A DNA stretch of 64,000 bases from Triplophysa rosa (Eukaryota > Chordata > Actinopteri > Cypriniformes > Nemacheilidae). Below, in pieces: positions 50,822 to 62,649 of the stretch. Each line of letters opens with the position of its first letter. The stretch's first letter is position 1. The notes beneath the pieces were generated by a model. The model searched no databases. It had not been told where the DNA came from and was given only the letters and a program-made list of their open reading frames with translations. Both the position numbers and the translations under genes were made by a program. The stretch lies in contig NC_079897.1 of the NCBI RefSeq assembly GCF_024868665.1, positions 3,130,261 through 3,194,260 of the forward strand, given 5' to 3'.

Positions 50822-52656
50822 CAGAGATGGCAAAAGTACACACATCCTTTACTTAAGTAGAAGTACAGATACTCATGTTTAAAAGTACTCAAGTAAAAGT
50901 TGAAGTACTGACTAAACTTGTTTACTCAAGTAAAAGTATAAAGTATGGGCTCTAAAATGTACTTAAGTAAAAAGTAGCCAATACTACTACCTGTTTTAGA
51001 GTCACGCTCGTACCTCACAACTGAACTACCATTATGTAGAACACAAGCATAAAAAAGACTGATGGAATAAATCTATTTGCCACTACCTAGGTAGTGGAAA
51101 AAAACACAAATTTATAATACAATTATGATGTAAGATAAGAGTGTAAAGGACAAGCGTATTGATAATAATTGTGACAGAATTCCCTTTGTCTCAAGTTCTC
51201 AACCATAATTTTAGCTATTCTTTGTGTTGCCTTCCGCCTTGGTCCGTGGCAGCTTCTTAGACTACTAGCCTATGTCTGCGATGCGTAATAGCCAGGAAAT
51301 GACTGTTTGGTACTGTGATTGTCAAAACATTTTATAACAGAATTTCACTGCTTTCAATTTTAGATTAACTGTCCCTTTAAATTTTAAGCACAGACCATTC
51401 ATGGACATATCATTATACAAAGGTTGTAGACACTTGGGAGATCTTGTCAAAAAGAGAAAACTGAGAAATAAAGAGATAATTAATTAGGCAAGTCAATTTA
51501 CTTGGTAACCATTACTGTTTTTCTCGATTGGTTAAACACATTTCTTGAAATTATGCCTCGCTTTAAAATATTAAATGTTTAGCCTCTTACATTGTACGTT
51601 ACACTCGTTCAACATTAAAACTGATGTCAGTGTTGCTAGATTAGGTGGATGATTTCCAGCCCAAAGGCTCACTAAAACCTACTCACTCCAACAAAAACCA
51701 GCCCAAAATTTTAACTTCCAAAATAATGTGATAGTATTTTATTGCAATGTCAATCAACGTTGATAAGGATCGTTTTTTATTTCCTTATAATTTTAATCAT
51801 GACAAGATGAAAAAATATAATAAAAATCAGGAAAATAGATCAAACAGATCAAACAAGGCAAATGCATTAAGAAAATTAGAAAATAAGACTAATAGGATAT
51901 GTCCAGAAACCACTTCAAATGGCAATCAGGAAATTAGCGCATTTTTGTGCAAAAGTGCCCACTATAATTAGTTCATCGAAAGCAACGCAATGAGCAGGTA
52001 TTTTTCACTCGTTCATGAACTTAACGCACACACCACGATAGCAAAAAACATGCAATTCATACATACTAATGAACAACAGCAACAATAATGCGCTTACCTT
52101 AACGAGCTGCCTTAACTTCTGACAGAACTACAGTACATCTTTCGTGAAGTATATGTTTGTAGAACATGCGAATAGCTAAATAGCTAAATTACATATTTAA
52201 AATCTGGTCCTTTCGCGCTAAAAAACCCTACCATTCACGAGTCACCACATGATGCAGAATATCACGCTCGAGATCTGAGAACAGTTACTCCGTCTTCTTT
52301 GATTTGATTGGTCACCGCTTTGCTCTGTAAACAGTAACTCCCGCCTTCTTACATTTGATTGGCTAGTGGCCACCTCACACAGCGCTTCGGCTTTTAGGCA
52401 GACCTATCATTAGGTTGAAAAAGTCACGCAATGTCAAGAAATAATATTGATTGTGCATCAAATACAGATTAAAACTAAAGTAACGAGCCTGGTTTGAAAA
52501 TGTAAGAAGTAGAAAGTACAGGTATTTGCGTAAAAATGTAAGAAGTGAAAGTAAAAAGTCGTCAGAAAAATAAATAGTGGAGTAAAGTACTGATACCAGA
52601 AAAATCTACTTAAGTACAGTAACGAAGTATTTGTACTTCGTTACTTCCCATCTCTG
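50822..52656. mobile_element. Non-autonomous DNA transposon (about 1.8 kb)
   Basis: Ends CAGAGATGGCAAAAGTACAC and TTCGTTACTTCCCATCTCTG. Flanks CATAAGC and CATAAAGC look like an 8-bp duplication with one base lost. Many AAGTAC/GTACTT motifs occur near both ends. No transposase frame. The end sequence and 8-bp site suggest hAT. Confidence 0.75.
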
Positions 52657-53235
52657 CATAAAGCACGGTCACGGAATCTGAAAATGCATCAAAGCAGGTT
52701 ACCGAAATCTGTGACCGCTCTCTTTTTGACCGAAAATCACTCCATTGACACCCAAATTCACTCTGGTGATGTCCAATCACATCTAATTTACAGTATATCA
52801 TTATAATCATTCATTCATTAAAGCCAATTGTACCATCGTGATTTAGTTCAACTGGATAAAGCCCCAAATAGTGTTTACTATTAGAATCTTGATATTCTAT
52901 AAATATTCATTCATTTTATCTTTTTTTTAATTAAGGAAGTGTTTTATTTTCACCAAAAACTATAAACAAGTTAAGGTTTAAATGTCATCATATATTCTGA
53001 AGAGCAGCATGTTGAGCAGCACGACAAGATACAGAAAAAATGCACAACGGGTGTTTGGGATCTCATCTGATCTACGCTAGTGTTTGTGATCTGATCTCAT
53101 CTACGCTAGTGTTCATGATCTGATTGAACTTTGACTGGTCGATGAATTGTTTCTAAGTGGGCGACACAACAGGCTCATGTCGATGGTTAAACCTCTGGCT
53201 GTATCTCACCTCTTCCTCTACGTCCTTTCACACAT
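52657..53235. other. Intergenic, no gene seen
   Basis: AT-rich, with a local direct repeat GATCTCATCTGATCTACGC / GATCTCATCTACGCTAG near 53060-53110. Confidence 0.45.
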
Positions 53236-53352
53236 TTAGCTCCTCTCTTGGAGCATGAGGGGCAACTCAATCTCCTCCTGAGGCATTTGGGCAATTTTCT
53301 GTAAGAAGACTTTCTCCAGAGACTGTGCCATCAGAACTTTGTCATCCGTCGG
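53236..53352 (-). pseudogene. BET-family bromodomain exon fragment
   Basis: A 39-codon minus-strand stretch after an AACAG acceptor reads [20 protein letters not shown] then AQMPQEE and soon stops. This matches the last helix of a BET bromodomain (BRD2/BRD3/BRDT, where an exon begins at PTDD/PGDD). No other bromodomain exon is visible around it, so it is probably a stranded duplicate exon, unless the rest lies outside the window. Confidence 0.7.
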
Positions 53353-53490
53353 CTGTTACAAAAAAGGCCACATTCACCACTTCTGTAGCCATGCAATGCA
53401 AGTGTCACTTATTTATGTTTGACACGATTACACAGGAAATGTTATTGTTGCAGGCCCCGCTTTCAGAGACCCCGCAGACAGATTACTGTA

Positions 53491-53563
53491 ACCTGTAAAA
53501 CAGGAATAGTGTCAGAAGAACGGGAGAGTCGCATCTGCTCTTTCACAGCTCCTCTGCTGATCT
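53491..53563 (-). repeat. 73-bp direct repeat, copy 1
   Basis: Identical over 73 bp to 54263-54335. On the minus strand it reads as an open segment ending TTTTACAGGT. Here the sequence diverges immediately after that GT. Confidence 0.95.
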
Positions 53564-54262
53564 TTTTATTTAATGCACAATCAGTACAATTCCAGTACAA
53601 ACAATTGCTTTTAAAGCATTTCTTTACATTCTTTTGTTTATGTACAGCACTTGAGTGTCACCAACATCAAAATAAATCACATACTGGCACTTTCTTGTTC
53701 CCTTTCTTCATATTACCATTTTCGGTTAACAACTTAATACTTATAAACCGCAATAATGTTATTACCAACCACAAAGTGATTTTATATGAAGTTACTCATC
53801 ATGTTAACTGTAAACTTGAATATTTCAAACTACTCTTGCTTCTTAAAACCAATGTGAACCGCAATTCACTCTTTTTCTTCCCCTAGAAGTACATTTATAA
53901 TGGATCACTACAGATTCAGCCTCTCTCCATGCTTTCATCAGTGAGTGGTCACGTGACCATAAAGCGCGCCAAACGCGACCACAGAGTGAGCCTCCCAGAG
54001 ATACTTAACGCTATTAATTAACACATTAACCTAAACAGTCAAACATTTTGTGACCCAAAAATACGTAATACAACACAACAGTCAGATATAATGATCACTG
54101 GAGCATACTTAAATTACTTTTCTTCACATTAGTGTGAACATCACATTACACAGACAACAAATTCTCAAACTGCATCACAATTATCACTTAACATTCACCA
54201 AACATTGTAACAATGCAACCGCAGTACTATTGATATAGGTTTCTCTATTAATCTCTGTTTTT
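53564..54262. other. AT-rich spacer between the 73-bp repeats
   Basis: No gene recognised. The long plus-strand frame through 53419-53886 is low-complexity and looks accidental. Confidence 0.5.
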
Positions 54263-54372
54263 ACCTGTAAAACAGGAATAGTGTCAGAAGAACGGGAGAG
54301 TCGCATCTGCTCTTTCACAGCTCCTCTGCTGATCTGAGGACGCATTCGCAGTTTGTCGTTCTGTCTGCGACT
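54263..54372 (-). other. Possible exon carrying the second 73-bp repeat
   Basis: On the minus strand a segment from about 54370 stays open and ends at a strong donor (TTTTACAG|GTAAAA at 54265-54258): it reads LRMRPQISRGAVKEQMRLSR then SSDTIPVLQ. I do not recognise the family. The last 71 exon bases and the donor GT are the part duplicated at 53491-53563. Confidence 0.4.
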
Positions 54373-54679
54373 CCCCAGTCAGAATGCCAAAATAAGAGTC
54401 CTTTATTTTTCTCTCTTTGTAGCTCAATATGCAATAGTTAGCTTGCACATAAACACTGCATTAAGAAATAATGTGGTGAATGAACTTAAAACAATACAAA
54501 TAAACCGAAGAAAATAAAGCAAAAACATTACACAGTTGTGTACATACTTTGTGTGTATCCACATTAATCACTAAAATACAATATTTTTTACCTGACTTAG
54601 CACCATGAATGATTATACACACAGACAAATAAAGGTGCTTCAGCGGTTCTTTGAGATTATTGAGGTGCTATATAGCACC

Positions 54680-54905
54680 GCCCTTACAGAAAAGACACAC
54701 GAAATTCACATGTGCAAAAAACACATCTGATCACATGTGAAATGTGTGTTTTTGGAACATTTTGGTGTGAATTCCATGTGAATTCCCACGTGAAACCCAT
54801 GGGATAACATGTAAAAACCCATGGGATAACATACGCGACATGTCTCCACATGTGATCACATGTTCTTCACGTCACCACATGTTGCACATGTCATCCCATG
54901 GGTTT
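54680..54905. repeat. CACATGTG-rich foldback repeat
   Basis: Multiple CACATGTG and CATGGGATAACATG palindromes. The CATGGGTTTTTACAT right end is repeated in inverse inside it. It is a MITE-like element next to an L2 piece. Confidence 0.6.
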
Positions 54906-55290
54906 TTACATCATGTGGTGAGCAGTGGACAGCGAGCCCCTCCATGACACCCTGAAGGATCTGACGGAGAGGTAGGATTTGAACCAGGACCGAGGATTTA
55001 GATTCCACCTTGGCTAGCCGCAGTGCTTCTGTGACCGATACCAGTGCAGTCTCAGTGGAGTGGTTTGTTTTGAAGCCAGACTGCTTGTCATCCAGTAGTT
55101 TATTCTGGGATAGGTAGGAAGACACCTGGTAAAAAAACTGCCCTTTCAAGTGTTTTTGCAATAAATGGGAGGAGAGAGACAGGTCTGTAACTGTCGGTAG
55201 TAGAGGGGTCCAATGTGGGTTTCTTAAGTAGGGGCGTGACCGGGGCCTGTTTGAATGTGGATGGAACTTGGAAACACTTTTCTCTCTTTT
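54906..55290 (-). mobile_element. L2 LINE reverse-transcriptase fragment
   Basis: Minus-strand frame 54856-55161 contains SSYLSQNKLLDDKQSGFKTN then HSTETALVSVTEALRLA, the start of the L2 RT. The next conserved block is deleted (VESKSSVL joins out of place to a downstream segment). A short fossil. Confidence 0.85.
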
Positions 55291-55470
55291 AAACCTCCCT
55301 CTGAACCTGCTGTTTATTCATGTTGACATTCATTATGTCTAACCAGTTGTGTTCTTTACCACAGGAGCTAAACATTTAATGTGTCAGTTGACGTACTGTC
55401 ACGTAGTGATGATTAATACATTAATACAATAATAGTATTTTTATATATGGTATAGCGGGCTAAAGGCTCC

Positions 55471-56205
55471 ATGGGGTAAAAGTCACCTTTGATTTTATTT
55501 TCCTGTAAACCTCTACATGGCACAAAAAATGCTGAAGTACTTTCCAAAACATATAGTTTTCCCTCTGCATGTACTGTAGATATTCAGCAGATCTTTGACA
55601 CCATCGCAGGCAGCAGCGCAAAATTGATTTGGTGCTTATTTGATCTAATATATTTTTAACGTTGTAGATATAAGCAGTACATGAGAATGGCTAAAATGAA
55701 GGTCTTGATAATGATTTTAAGTTTTGTTCAAGTTAATAAAAGCAACAGTTTTTCAATAACAGAAGAATATGTAAAAGTATGATATTTGGGGTAAAAAGCA
55801 CACTAAAGTCACATGATTGATAATAAACAGCTGGCTGACGTTTCAATTTTGTCGACATGACATGGTTAGATTCAGATGGTAAATATCATATATTAAGTTG
55901 GGTGTCCGCCTCAGAGATAATCACCATATTTATAATGAAACTATTATATTTAAAATATTGTATTAATCATAAAATCATAAAATATCATTTATTGTTACAA
56001 CTGTAAATCTATATTAAATTATTATGTGATATTTACTTTAAAAAAATAATTTTGTTTCTTTTTTTATATATTCTGATATTAACATATTTTAATGACAGTT
56101 TATTTATTGAACAAAACTGGATTATTTTATTTATCGAAGTACTGTTTATTTAAACATTATTAAGTATTTGTATCAATATACTGTGTGCCTTTTACCCCAT
56201 GCCGG
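55471..56205. repeat. Possible element with GGGGTAAAA inverted ends
   Basis: CATGGGGTAAAAGTCACC at the left and GTGCCTTTTACCCCATG at the right are inverted copies about 730 bp apart. A GGGGTAAAAAGCAC copy lies inside. Very AT-rich, with no frame. Borders and target duplication not established. Confidence 0.45.
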
Positions 56206-56621
56206 TGAGCTTTTTACCCCCCCCCATACATTTATTTTGATTTTACATTGATTTTAAACAAAATTAGCCACTTATGATTTCTTGTCATACAAAATCTGTT
56301 GCTCTATAAATGTTTAACGTGATGAGCAAGATGCAGCTGTCGGCTGTATGATCTCTCGCGTGAGAAACTGTCGGAGAAACTCCAACACATTCTGTTCCCG
56401 TGATTGAAACATACAAGTTACATACGAGTATATAATTATGTATAGGCCTATACCGCTGTCAAAAGCAAACCATACGTGGGAACAAATTTAGATTGGATTT
56501 GAAGATAAGAAACGAATTCAGTCAAGTGTTTCAAAATGTACACTGGTACTGTGTGTGCATATGTGTATATTTGAAGCAGTGTTTAAGTTATATCACATTA
56601 CAAAACCAACTCCGTTAAAGT

Positions 56622-56935
56622 ATTTAATTTTATAAAACGATTCTGATTGGCTGAGCGCCGAGCGGAGTTCTAAGCCGTTATAAAATACCCGATACATAAC
56701 GGCTGACCGCACCACATAGCCTAAATATCATTTTATTGACTTTATTTTATGAAACCTTGCTATGGAATAACCATTTTATTAAAGCAATAAGCCCCGCGAA
56801 GCAGTGGGTTACAGTGCATTTTATAACAGCTACGGGGTTTTAGGCAATTCGCTTCACGTCGTGCCACAACGCCCTTAGCTGTTATAAAATGCACTGTAAC
56901 TCACTGCTTCGCGGGGCTTATTGCTTTAGTATATA
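56622..56935. repeat. Foldback repeat family A, copy 2
   Basis: Same family as 12325-12830 but uninterrupted. The hairpin arms AATAAGCCCCGCGAAGCAGT and the complement near 56910 flank a CGTCGTGCCACAACGCCC centre. Confidence 0.8.
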
Positions 56936-57230
56936 CAATTTTACTGTAAAGGAAGTCTGAGGTTTCACTGGGTTCGTAGGGTAGGCATCCCCTGTGTTTG
57001 GGGATATGTGATTTTAGAAATACATAGCATATTTATACTTACCTTTACTTGCTATCAGTGCACGTTTCCTCTCCACAGCTGCTGTCTGTGTGTTGGAGTG
57101 AATATTTCTTGTAAGATTGATGTTGTTAAAGGTACTGGATCCAAAAGACAGGTGATTAGTGAAAGGAAAACACAACATAGTGTGTTAGTAAGGTGTTGAA
57201 TGGCTAAAATGAACCTTGCCATAGATTCTC

Positions 57231-57600
57231 CAAGGCCCTATTTTAACCATCTAAACACATGGTCTAAAGCGCAAGTGAACTTAGGCGTGTCCGAATCCAC
57301 TTTTGCTAGTTTAAGTGAGGAAAAATGGTCAGCGCGCATTAAAAGGGTGTGTCCCTATTCTCTTAATGAGTCTGGGTGTGTTTTGGGCAAAAGCGAAAAA
57401 TAGTCATCCATCCTAAGACTAAACTGCAAACATTGTTCGGAGAAGAGCCAGTCTCTGACTCCAAATATATTCCTTTCCATATTCCCTCAGTTAACTTAAG
57501 AGCATATAGGAGAATCATCATGAACAATCAAATTATCATTCTCTCTCGTTTCAAATTTTTCACTTTAATTTGTCACCCATCCACGTTCAAAAGAGATTAA
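57231..57600. repeat. Fragment of a fish hAT-type repeat
   Basis: AGGCCCTATTTTAACCATCT followed by AAGCGCAAGTGAACTTAGGC is a familiar dispersed teleost sequence. The overlapping frames (57200-57403, 57376-57600) are not genes. Confidence 0.5.
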
Positions 57601-58236
57601 ACTCACTGCAGTAAAGATCATTAGGCACCCCCCTCTTGGTAGTGGGGATCCTGTGAGTCAAGTTTATGTTTGGAGGCCATTACAACGCAAACAGATACAA
57701 ACAGACAGATGTACGGTATAAAGAGAGGTTGTGAGAGTTAGACAGAGATAGATAGTTAGATAGACAGATAGACAGACGGACAGAAAAAGTGCCTTTGGGT
57801 TCTGGTAAATCAGGGTATCTATGTTCAGACAGGTGACTTGTTTCACAGGATCTGCAAGGGAAAACAGAAAATGTTAATTATATAGTGTNTCAGAGAGGCG
57901 TCTCATGAGTTTTGTGTCTGATCCGAGTTTCATCACATCCGTTATCCTGTTGAAAGATGCCTTTTGGTTGTTTCCTTATCCAGCTGCCTTGCTGGGCTTC
58001 TGTATGATTACATTTGTATGATACTGTATGATATGATTGTATGTACTGCATGATTTTGATTGTTCTATACATGTTGCTCCATCTTCACTTATAGAGAACT
58101 GGGCAGATTTTAACAGCACTTGCAGTCCTTGGAAGCTCAATTAAATTGAGCTTCCAAAAAATAAATTTAAGTATAATGTTTAATATGGTAAGTGAATACA
58201 TGTACTCGTAATCCTTTGACACAAGTGGTATTTTAT
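57601..58236. other. Intergenic with a GATA/GACA microsatellite
   Basis: Interrupted GATA/GACA repeats at about 57738-57783; a single N at 57888. No gene seen. Confidence 0.6.
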
Positions 58237-59220
58237 TAGGATGCACCGAATCTAACATTCTTGGCCGAAGCCGAACATGATGTGAAACACTTGGCCGAAG
58301 GCCGAATAATACCGAACACCGAACATGGTTTTTGCATTTCTTCTATTTATTAAGCTATTTTTTTCACTATTGCACAAACTGAATAGTCAAAATTTGCTTT
58401 TAAAAATTTGTCTTGCTTTTCAATAAAATACAATACAACTTAATATAAAATTGAGCAAAACAAAATACATTAAAACAAAAAATTTAATAGCCTATATTAA
58501 TTAGGCCTATAACTGACTGGTAAAAGAATGTAATGTAAGTTACTCTGTACCCCTACAACAAAACAGTTCATTAAAAAGTGTCATTCCACATTAGGCCTAT
58601 AAACTAAAAATACGAATAAACTAAAACTGTTGGATTATTATAGGCTACGTTGCAAAATGATTTTAAGAAAAAAAAACATCGAACGCAAGCAATTCTGACT
58701 GATGCTGACTGACAACCATATCAGTTCACGTCTCTCCTCCAAACTCCGCCCACAGAAGCTGACTGTTCTCTGGTGCACTCGTGGCCGGGATGCACAGAAC
58801 ATACTTTGACAAGTTGTTTAGTACAGGGAACTGTATGCGCGCGACCACTGTATGATGTCAAAGGATGTCGCGAGCGGCGGGGCCACTGTCAGACAGCCCG
58901 CTCCCGTCTGAAGTACACAAGTTACCGACCGGTAAAGACGCTTTCATTCGGAAATTTACTTCCGTGCGGCAAGTCCCGTGCTGTGTCTTTCTCTGACACC
59001 TTAAAATGCTCCACACACACACTGCCAAAATGTTTTCGGCAGTAATAAAGCGCACGTCTCTCTCTCTCTCTCTCTGCGCTGGTTGCTAGTTGATCGTTTC
59101 TCGAGTCATGTTCGGTAAAATTTATTCGGCCATTTCACATATTCGGCCGAATACCGAACATGCGTTTTTTGCTATTTTCGGCCGAATATATTCGGTGGCC
59201 GAACATTCGGTGCATCCCTA
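58237..59220. mobile_element. TAGGGATGCACCGA-type DNA element (984 bp)
   Basis: Left end TAGGATGCACCGAATCTAAC and right end GAACATTCGGTGCATCCCTA are inverted. Both ends also carry many GGCCGAA/TTCGGCC motifs. A CpG-rich core with a (TC)n run at 59057-59075. No transposase. The end sequence is typical of non-autonomous hAT elements, but no clean 8-bp duplication is visible. Confidence 0.75.
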
Positions 59221-59722
59221 CTTTTAGGTCTTAGGAAGGGTTACCATGAAAAGTATAATGTGAAGAGTTTTACATGTAACTTAAACACACGTACACACAG
59301 ACACAAGCATGAAGTGTTTTGTTTCGGTTTATTTATTAGACGCATTTGGTGCACAACATGGCTTTATCTTGAACATAAATAAAACATAAATGTTTGTACA
59401 ATTTAATAAAACCATCAAAACCAATCTAACAAAACAAACAAAAAACTGGATACTTCCATGCAGCTCTGACGCGCATTTAAACATTTTTTTTATTAGCAAA
59501 TAAACAAGTGTACATACAAAATAGGCATTAAACAAACAATATTAACAATTGACAATTCTCAAAGGCAGACATAGTTGCAATTAAAATATGTAGTTTTTTA
59601 CATTAAATGAACAACCACGAAGGGCAATGAAGAACAAAATAAAAAATTATAATAAATACAAATAAAATAACACCAATATAAAAATAAAAAACATTTATAG
59701 AAAAGTTCTTAAAAGGGGTAGC
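59221..59722. other. AT-rich, no gene seen
   Basis: Contains several minus-strand AATAAA-type motifs. No recognisable exon. Confidence 0.45.
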
Positions 59723-60166
59723 AAGGAATTATAGGGCACTTGGCAACTGTAGTAGCTTTTTCATTTGAAAGGACATCAAGAGAAACAGCAGAAATGTTAA
59801 GTTCATTAGAAAATAGAGGAAAGGATGGAGAGTTTTTCAGAAATCCTGAACTTCAAAAAGGTTGTTAACCTAAAATTTCTAACCTTACAGTATATGTCTA
59901 GATATTTATTAAAGACGACATTAAAAACTAGCATTACCTGTGGTTTATAATATATCAGGTCACTGTCAAAGGTTCTCTTTTGTCTTATGAGCCAAATACA
60001 CAATCATTTCCTTATGCTGTTTTATTAAGTAACATGTTCATCGCTTATGTTTGGTCTGAGATGTTTTAATAGTTTACTGTTTGTTGTTTTGTGTGTTGTA
60101 GATCAACATGCCAGAGGCACATGTAGAAAATGTGGCTTCTTCAAGAAAGAATGTGATGATGCAGTA
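59723..60166 (+). pseudogene. Truncated duplicate of the gene start at 62726-63948
   Basis: Two blocks match the right-edge gene. Block 59723-59867 matches 62726-62903 (AAGGAATTATAG to CAAAAAGGTTGTTAAC), and 59873-60166 matches about 63655-63948, including intron end and exon 2 (GTAGATCAACATGCCAGAGG...GCAGTAAAG). About 750 bp in between, with the promoter and first exon, are missing. Identity in the second block is very high. Similarity ends at 60168, two bases after AAAG, where envelope-like sequence begins. Confidence 0.85.
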
Positions 60167-60169
60167 AAG

Positions 60170-61169
60170 GTGTGCAAAATATTACTAGGCTGACCAATGG
60201 CATCCAAATAAACATTTGGGTCACTTTGGTAGGCTCTTTTCATTATATTATGTTTGGGCTTGCTTTCTAAATGTTCATTTGGGTCCCAAGTAATGATAGT
60301 GACATCTTGTATTAGTTTTACTCTTGCACATAAACCTAGCCATTTTTCTGGCAATGTTGACCTTAGTTTGCTTCCTCCACATAACCAGAAATAGTCAGCA
60401 ATAGCATTTGCTTGGGTTTGGTAAGATTCAATTAATGGCCATCCTGTTGTCATATTTTGGCAGTTTTCTCGACCTATCACTGTGAAGTTATCTGTGAATG
60501 TGGCTGAAGCAAACTTATTACTACAATGTCTTTTAATACTCTTCTAACCACGCACGCTATTATCCAAATGCCAAATAGTTATACAATTCCCTTCAAACAC
60601 TCCCACATTATTTCCACCTTCTTTGTACCATTAAAGCATTCATATTGTAATGTGCAATCTATGTCATAAACAGCTGGAACTTCAATAATGTTTGCTGGCA
60701 GGTTTACATCAATGTCCATACATTCCTCTCCCTATAATGGGTGAGTATAGTATACTTCCCTGTTTTCACGTCCTGCCAGGGCTAAGCATTCTGCATGGCA
60801 AAAAGGAACAGCATTTCTCTTCGTATTACACTGTTTTGTGTAATGTCCAGCACAGTGTCTATAGTCATATGGGTTTGGCACAACGATGAGTTTGCTCAAT
60901 GGTAAGGGGGTGCAAAACACACAACTGTCCATGTATGACTGATCCACTGTAAAACGTGCCCACCTATACCACTCATTGTGAATGGCAATGTCCCAAAGTC
61001 TCTCATACTGTGGTAGTTCATCACAAGTTGAAGTCTGGGGGTGACCAACTGAGGTCTGACACATCGATTGTTGGGAAGTCTTCTGCCAGTAGTTGTTCAA
61101 GGGATAATTCTGGGCTGGGTACCCCTGGGTCTGTGGTATGGTCTTAACCAGGCTCATCAGTAGCAACAT
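60170..61169 (-). pseudogene. Decayed endogenous retrovirus envelope-like region
   Basis: Two minus-strand frames, 61169-60732 (145 codons) and 60480-60103 (125 codons), are separated by about 250 bp where neither continues. Both are Cys- and Trp-rich. The second carries a WLCGG...LP..W.GLCA pattern seen in surface glycoproteins of fish retroviral env genes. No LTR, gag or pol is found in the window. Stops and frame breaks make it non-functional. Assignment rests on motif resemblance only. Confidence 0.45.
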
Positions 61170-61529
61170 CGTGATCAGAATGTCCTGTATCTCCCTCCCG
61201 ACTTGGGCCTGGCCGTAATTCCCTGTCGCTTGTCTGGGTCAGAATGGTGTCTGGTTCCTGTCTATGGTAGCTATCTCGAGTTGCACTATGTTCTCCATGT
61301 ATGTCAGGATCGTATATAAATGTTTGCTGACCCCTCCCGGTAGGATCTCTGACTGTCTGTGTATTATCGCCTGCAGTTATATTTGTAATTTCACCCCAAT
61401 GAAACTAAACACAAACATGACTAGACCATCACATGAATTGGCAACATAATATACAGTATATAGAGCCATATCACACGACTGCTTGAGCGACATTGCATTA
61501 CTATGTTCTTTGTGTCTGTGCGTTTTCAG

Positions 61530-61645
61530 AAATATTTGATTCCGTCTCTGAAAAGATGTTTTTTTTAGGAAGCGGTTCCTTCAGCAAGGTCTTCATGGCA
61601 ATCCACAAATCTGATGGCCAAGAGAGAGTAGTTATGTTAAAATAA
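61530..61645 (+). pseudogene. Protein-kinase glycine-loop exon fragment
   Basis: After a TTTTCAG acceptor the frame reads IFDSVSEKMFFLGSGSFSKV then FMAIHKSDGQERVVMLK and stops. GSGSFSKV fits the kinase GxGxFxxV nucleotide loop, and the Lys in VVMLK sits where the ATP-binding Lys of VAIK would be. Only this N-lobe piece is present. A PIM-like or other Ser/Thr kinase pseudo-exon is possible; the parent family is not identified. Confidence 0.5.
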
Positions 61646-62640
61646 GGTTTAAAAAGGGTACCCCCGGCCCCAACAGTGAGAGGTTCCCATTCTTATAAAT
61701 ACTTAAGGTAAAGTAAAAAAAAGCAAGATTTTCAAATATCCTATATGAAGGTTAAAAGGCATGTAACATGTGTCTGGGGTTCCTCGACTCAGATTTAAAG
61801 GACACTTTATGTGCAGTAACTTTAGGCAAAGTTATATTGTTATTACTGACACATTACAGTGAAGTTGTGGGTGAAACACAAAGATGGAGAGAAAATGTCA
61901 TCGTCTAGAGCTCACACAATAATGCAATTCTCCATGTTGAGTTATCCTTCAGCTGATATAACCTAAACTACACTTAGCTTTCACTAGTAAGCATTAATAG
62001 TATGATTATTGTAGTTGTTTATTTGATATTTGTATATTTTGTAGGTCCCCTGTAACGGTTCTTTTGATTTCTCCCAACTAATTATATATAACAGTTACAC
62101 ATGTCAATTATACGCAAACTCTGAGGAAGGTTGAAGGCCCAAATGCATCAGTGTGCAGTGTTTTAGTTATGTTTCTATTAATAGTGATGATGGCCAAGAA
62201 GTGAATAAAGGATTTTTATCTTTTTTTGGACCGGAAGAAGTGCCTTGAATTTCTTTCTATTAATCGAGTTAGCTTATACTGAAGTAAGCTAGCCCCGTTC
62301 AGCAAGCCTAATTGGTTGTTGTTATTATTCGCTAAAAAGGAGCAAACCAATGGTCGGGTTTAAATTGTTGTTCATGGATGTAAACCATTTGAGTTTAATG
62401 GCAAAGGAAGGCATCAATTACAACATTTAAACAAAACGTGAGCATTAATAATTAGCTTGTAACTTACCTGCAGTGGTTTGAGCGCGAAATGAGAAGAATT
62501 CACCCACGGCCCGGAGGCTGAGGATCATGGGTAATGCCAGAAATGCCAAATGTAATACCCCCCCATTTTTATCAGAGAATTGGGCAGAAATATATTTTAT
62601 AATTTTTATCCTGTGATAAATGTGTGTCTCCCGGTAGGGA
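61646..62640. other. Intergenic, no gene seen
   Basis: AT-rich. About 62040-62240 may be the 3' end of an old repeat. No bounded structure found. Confidence 0.4.
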
Positions 62641-62649
62641 TGATAGATT

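Noticed and set aside
53419..53886. 155-codon plus-strand frame
   Set aside because: AT-rich, no domain; overlaps the 73-bp repeat whose plausible coding sense is the other strand.
58237..59220. 8-bp target duplication for the TAGGGATGCACCGA element
   Set aside because: Flanks TATTTTAT and CTTTTAGG do not match, so no duplication is claimed.
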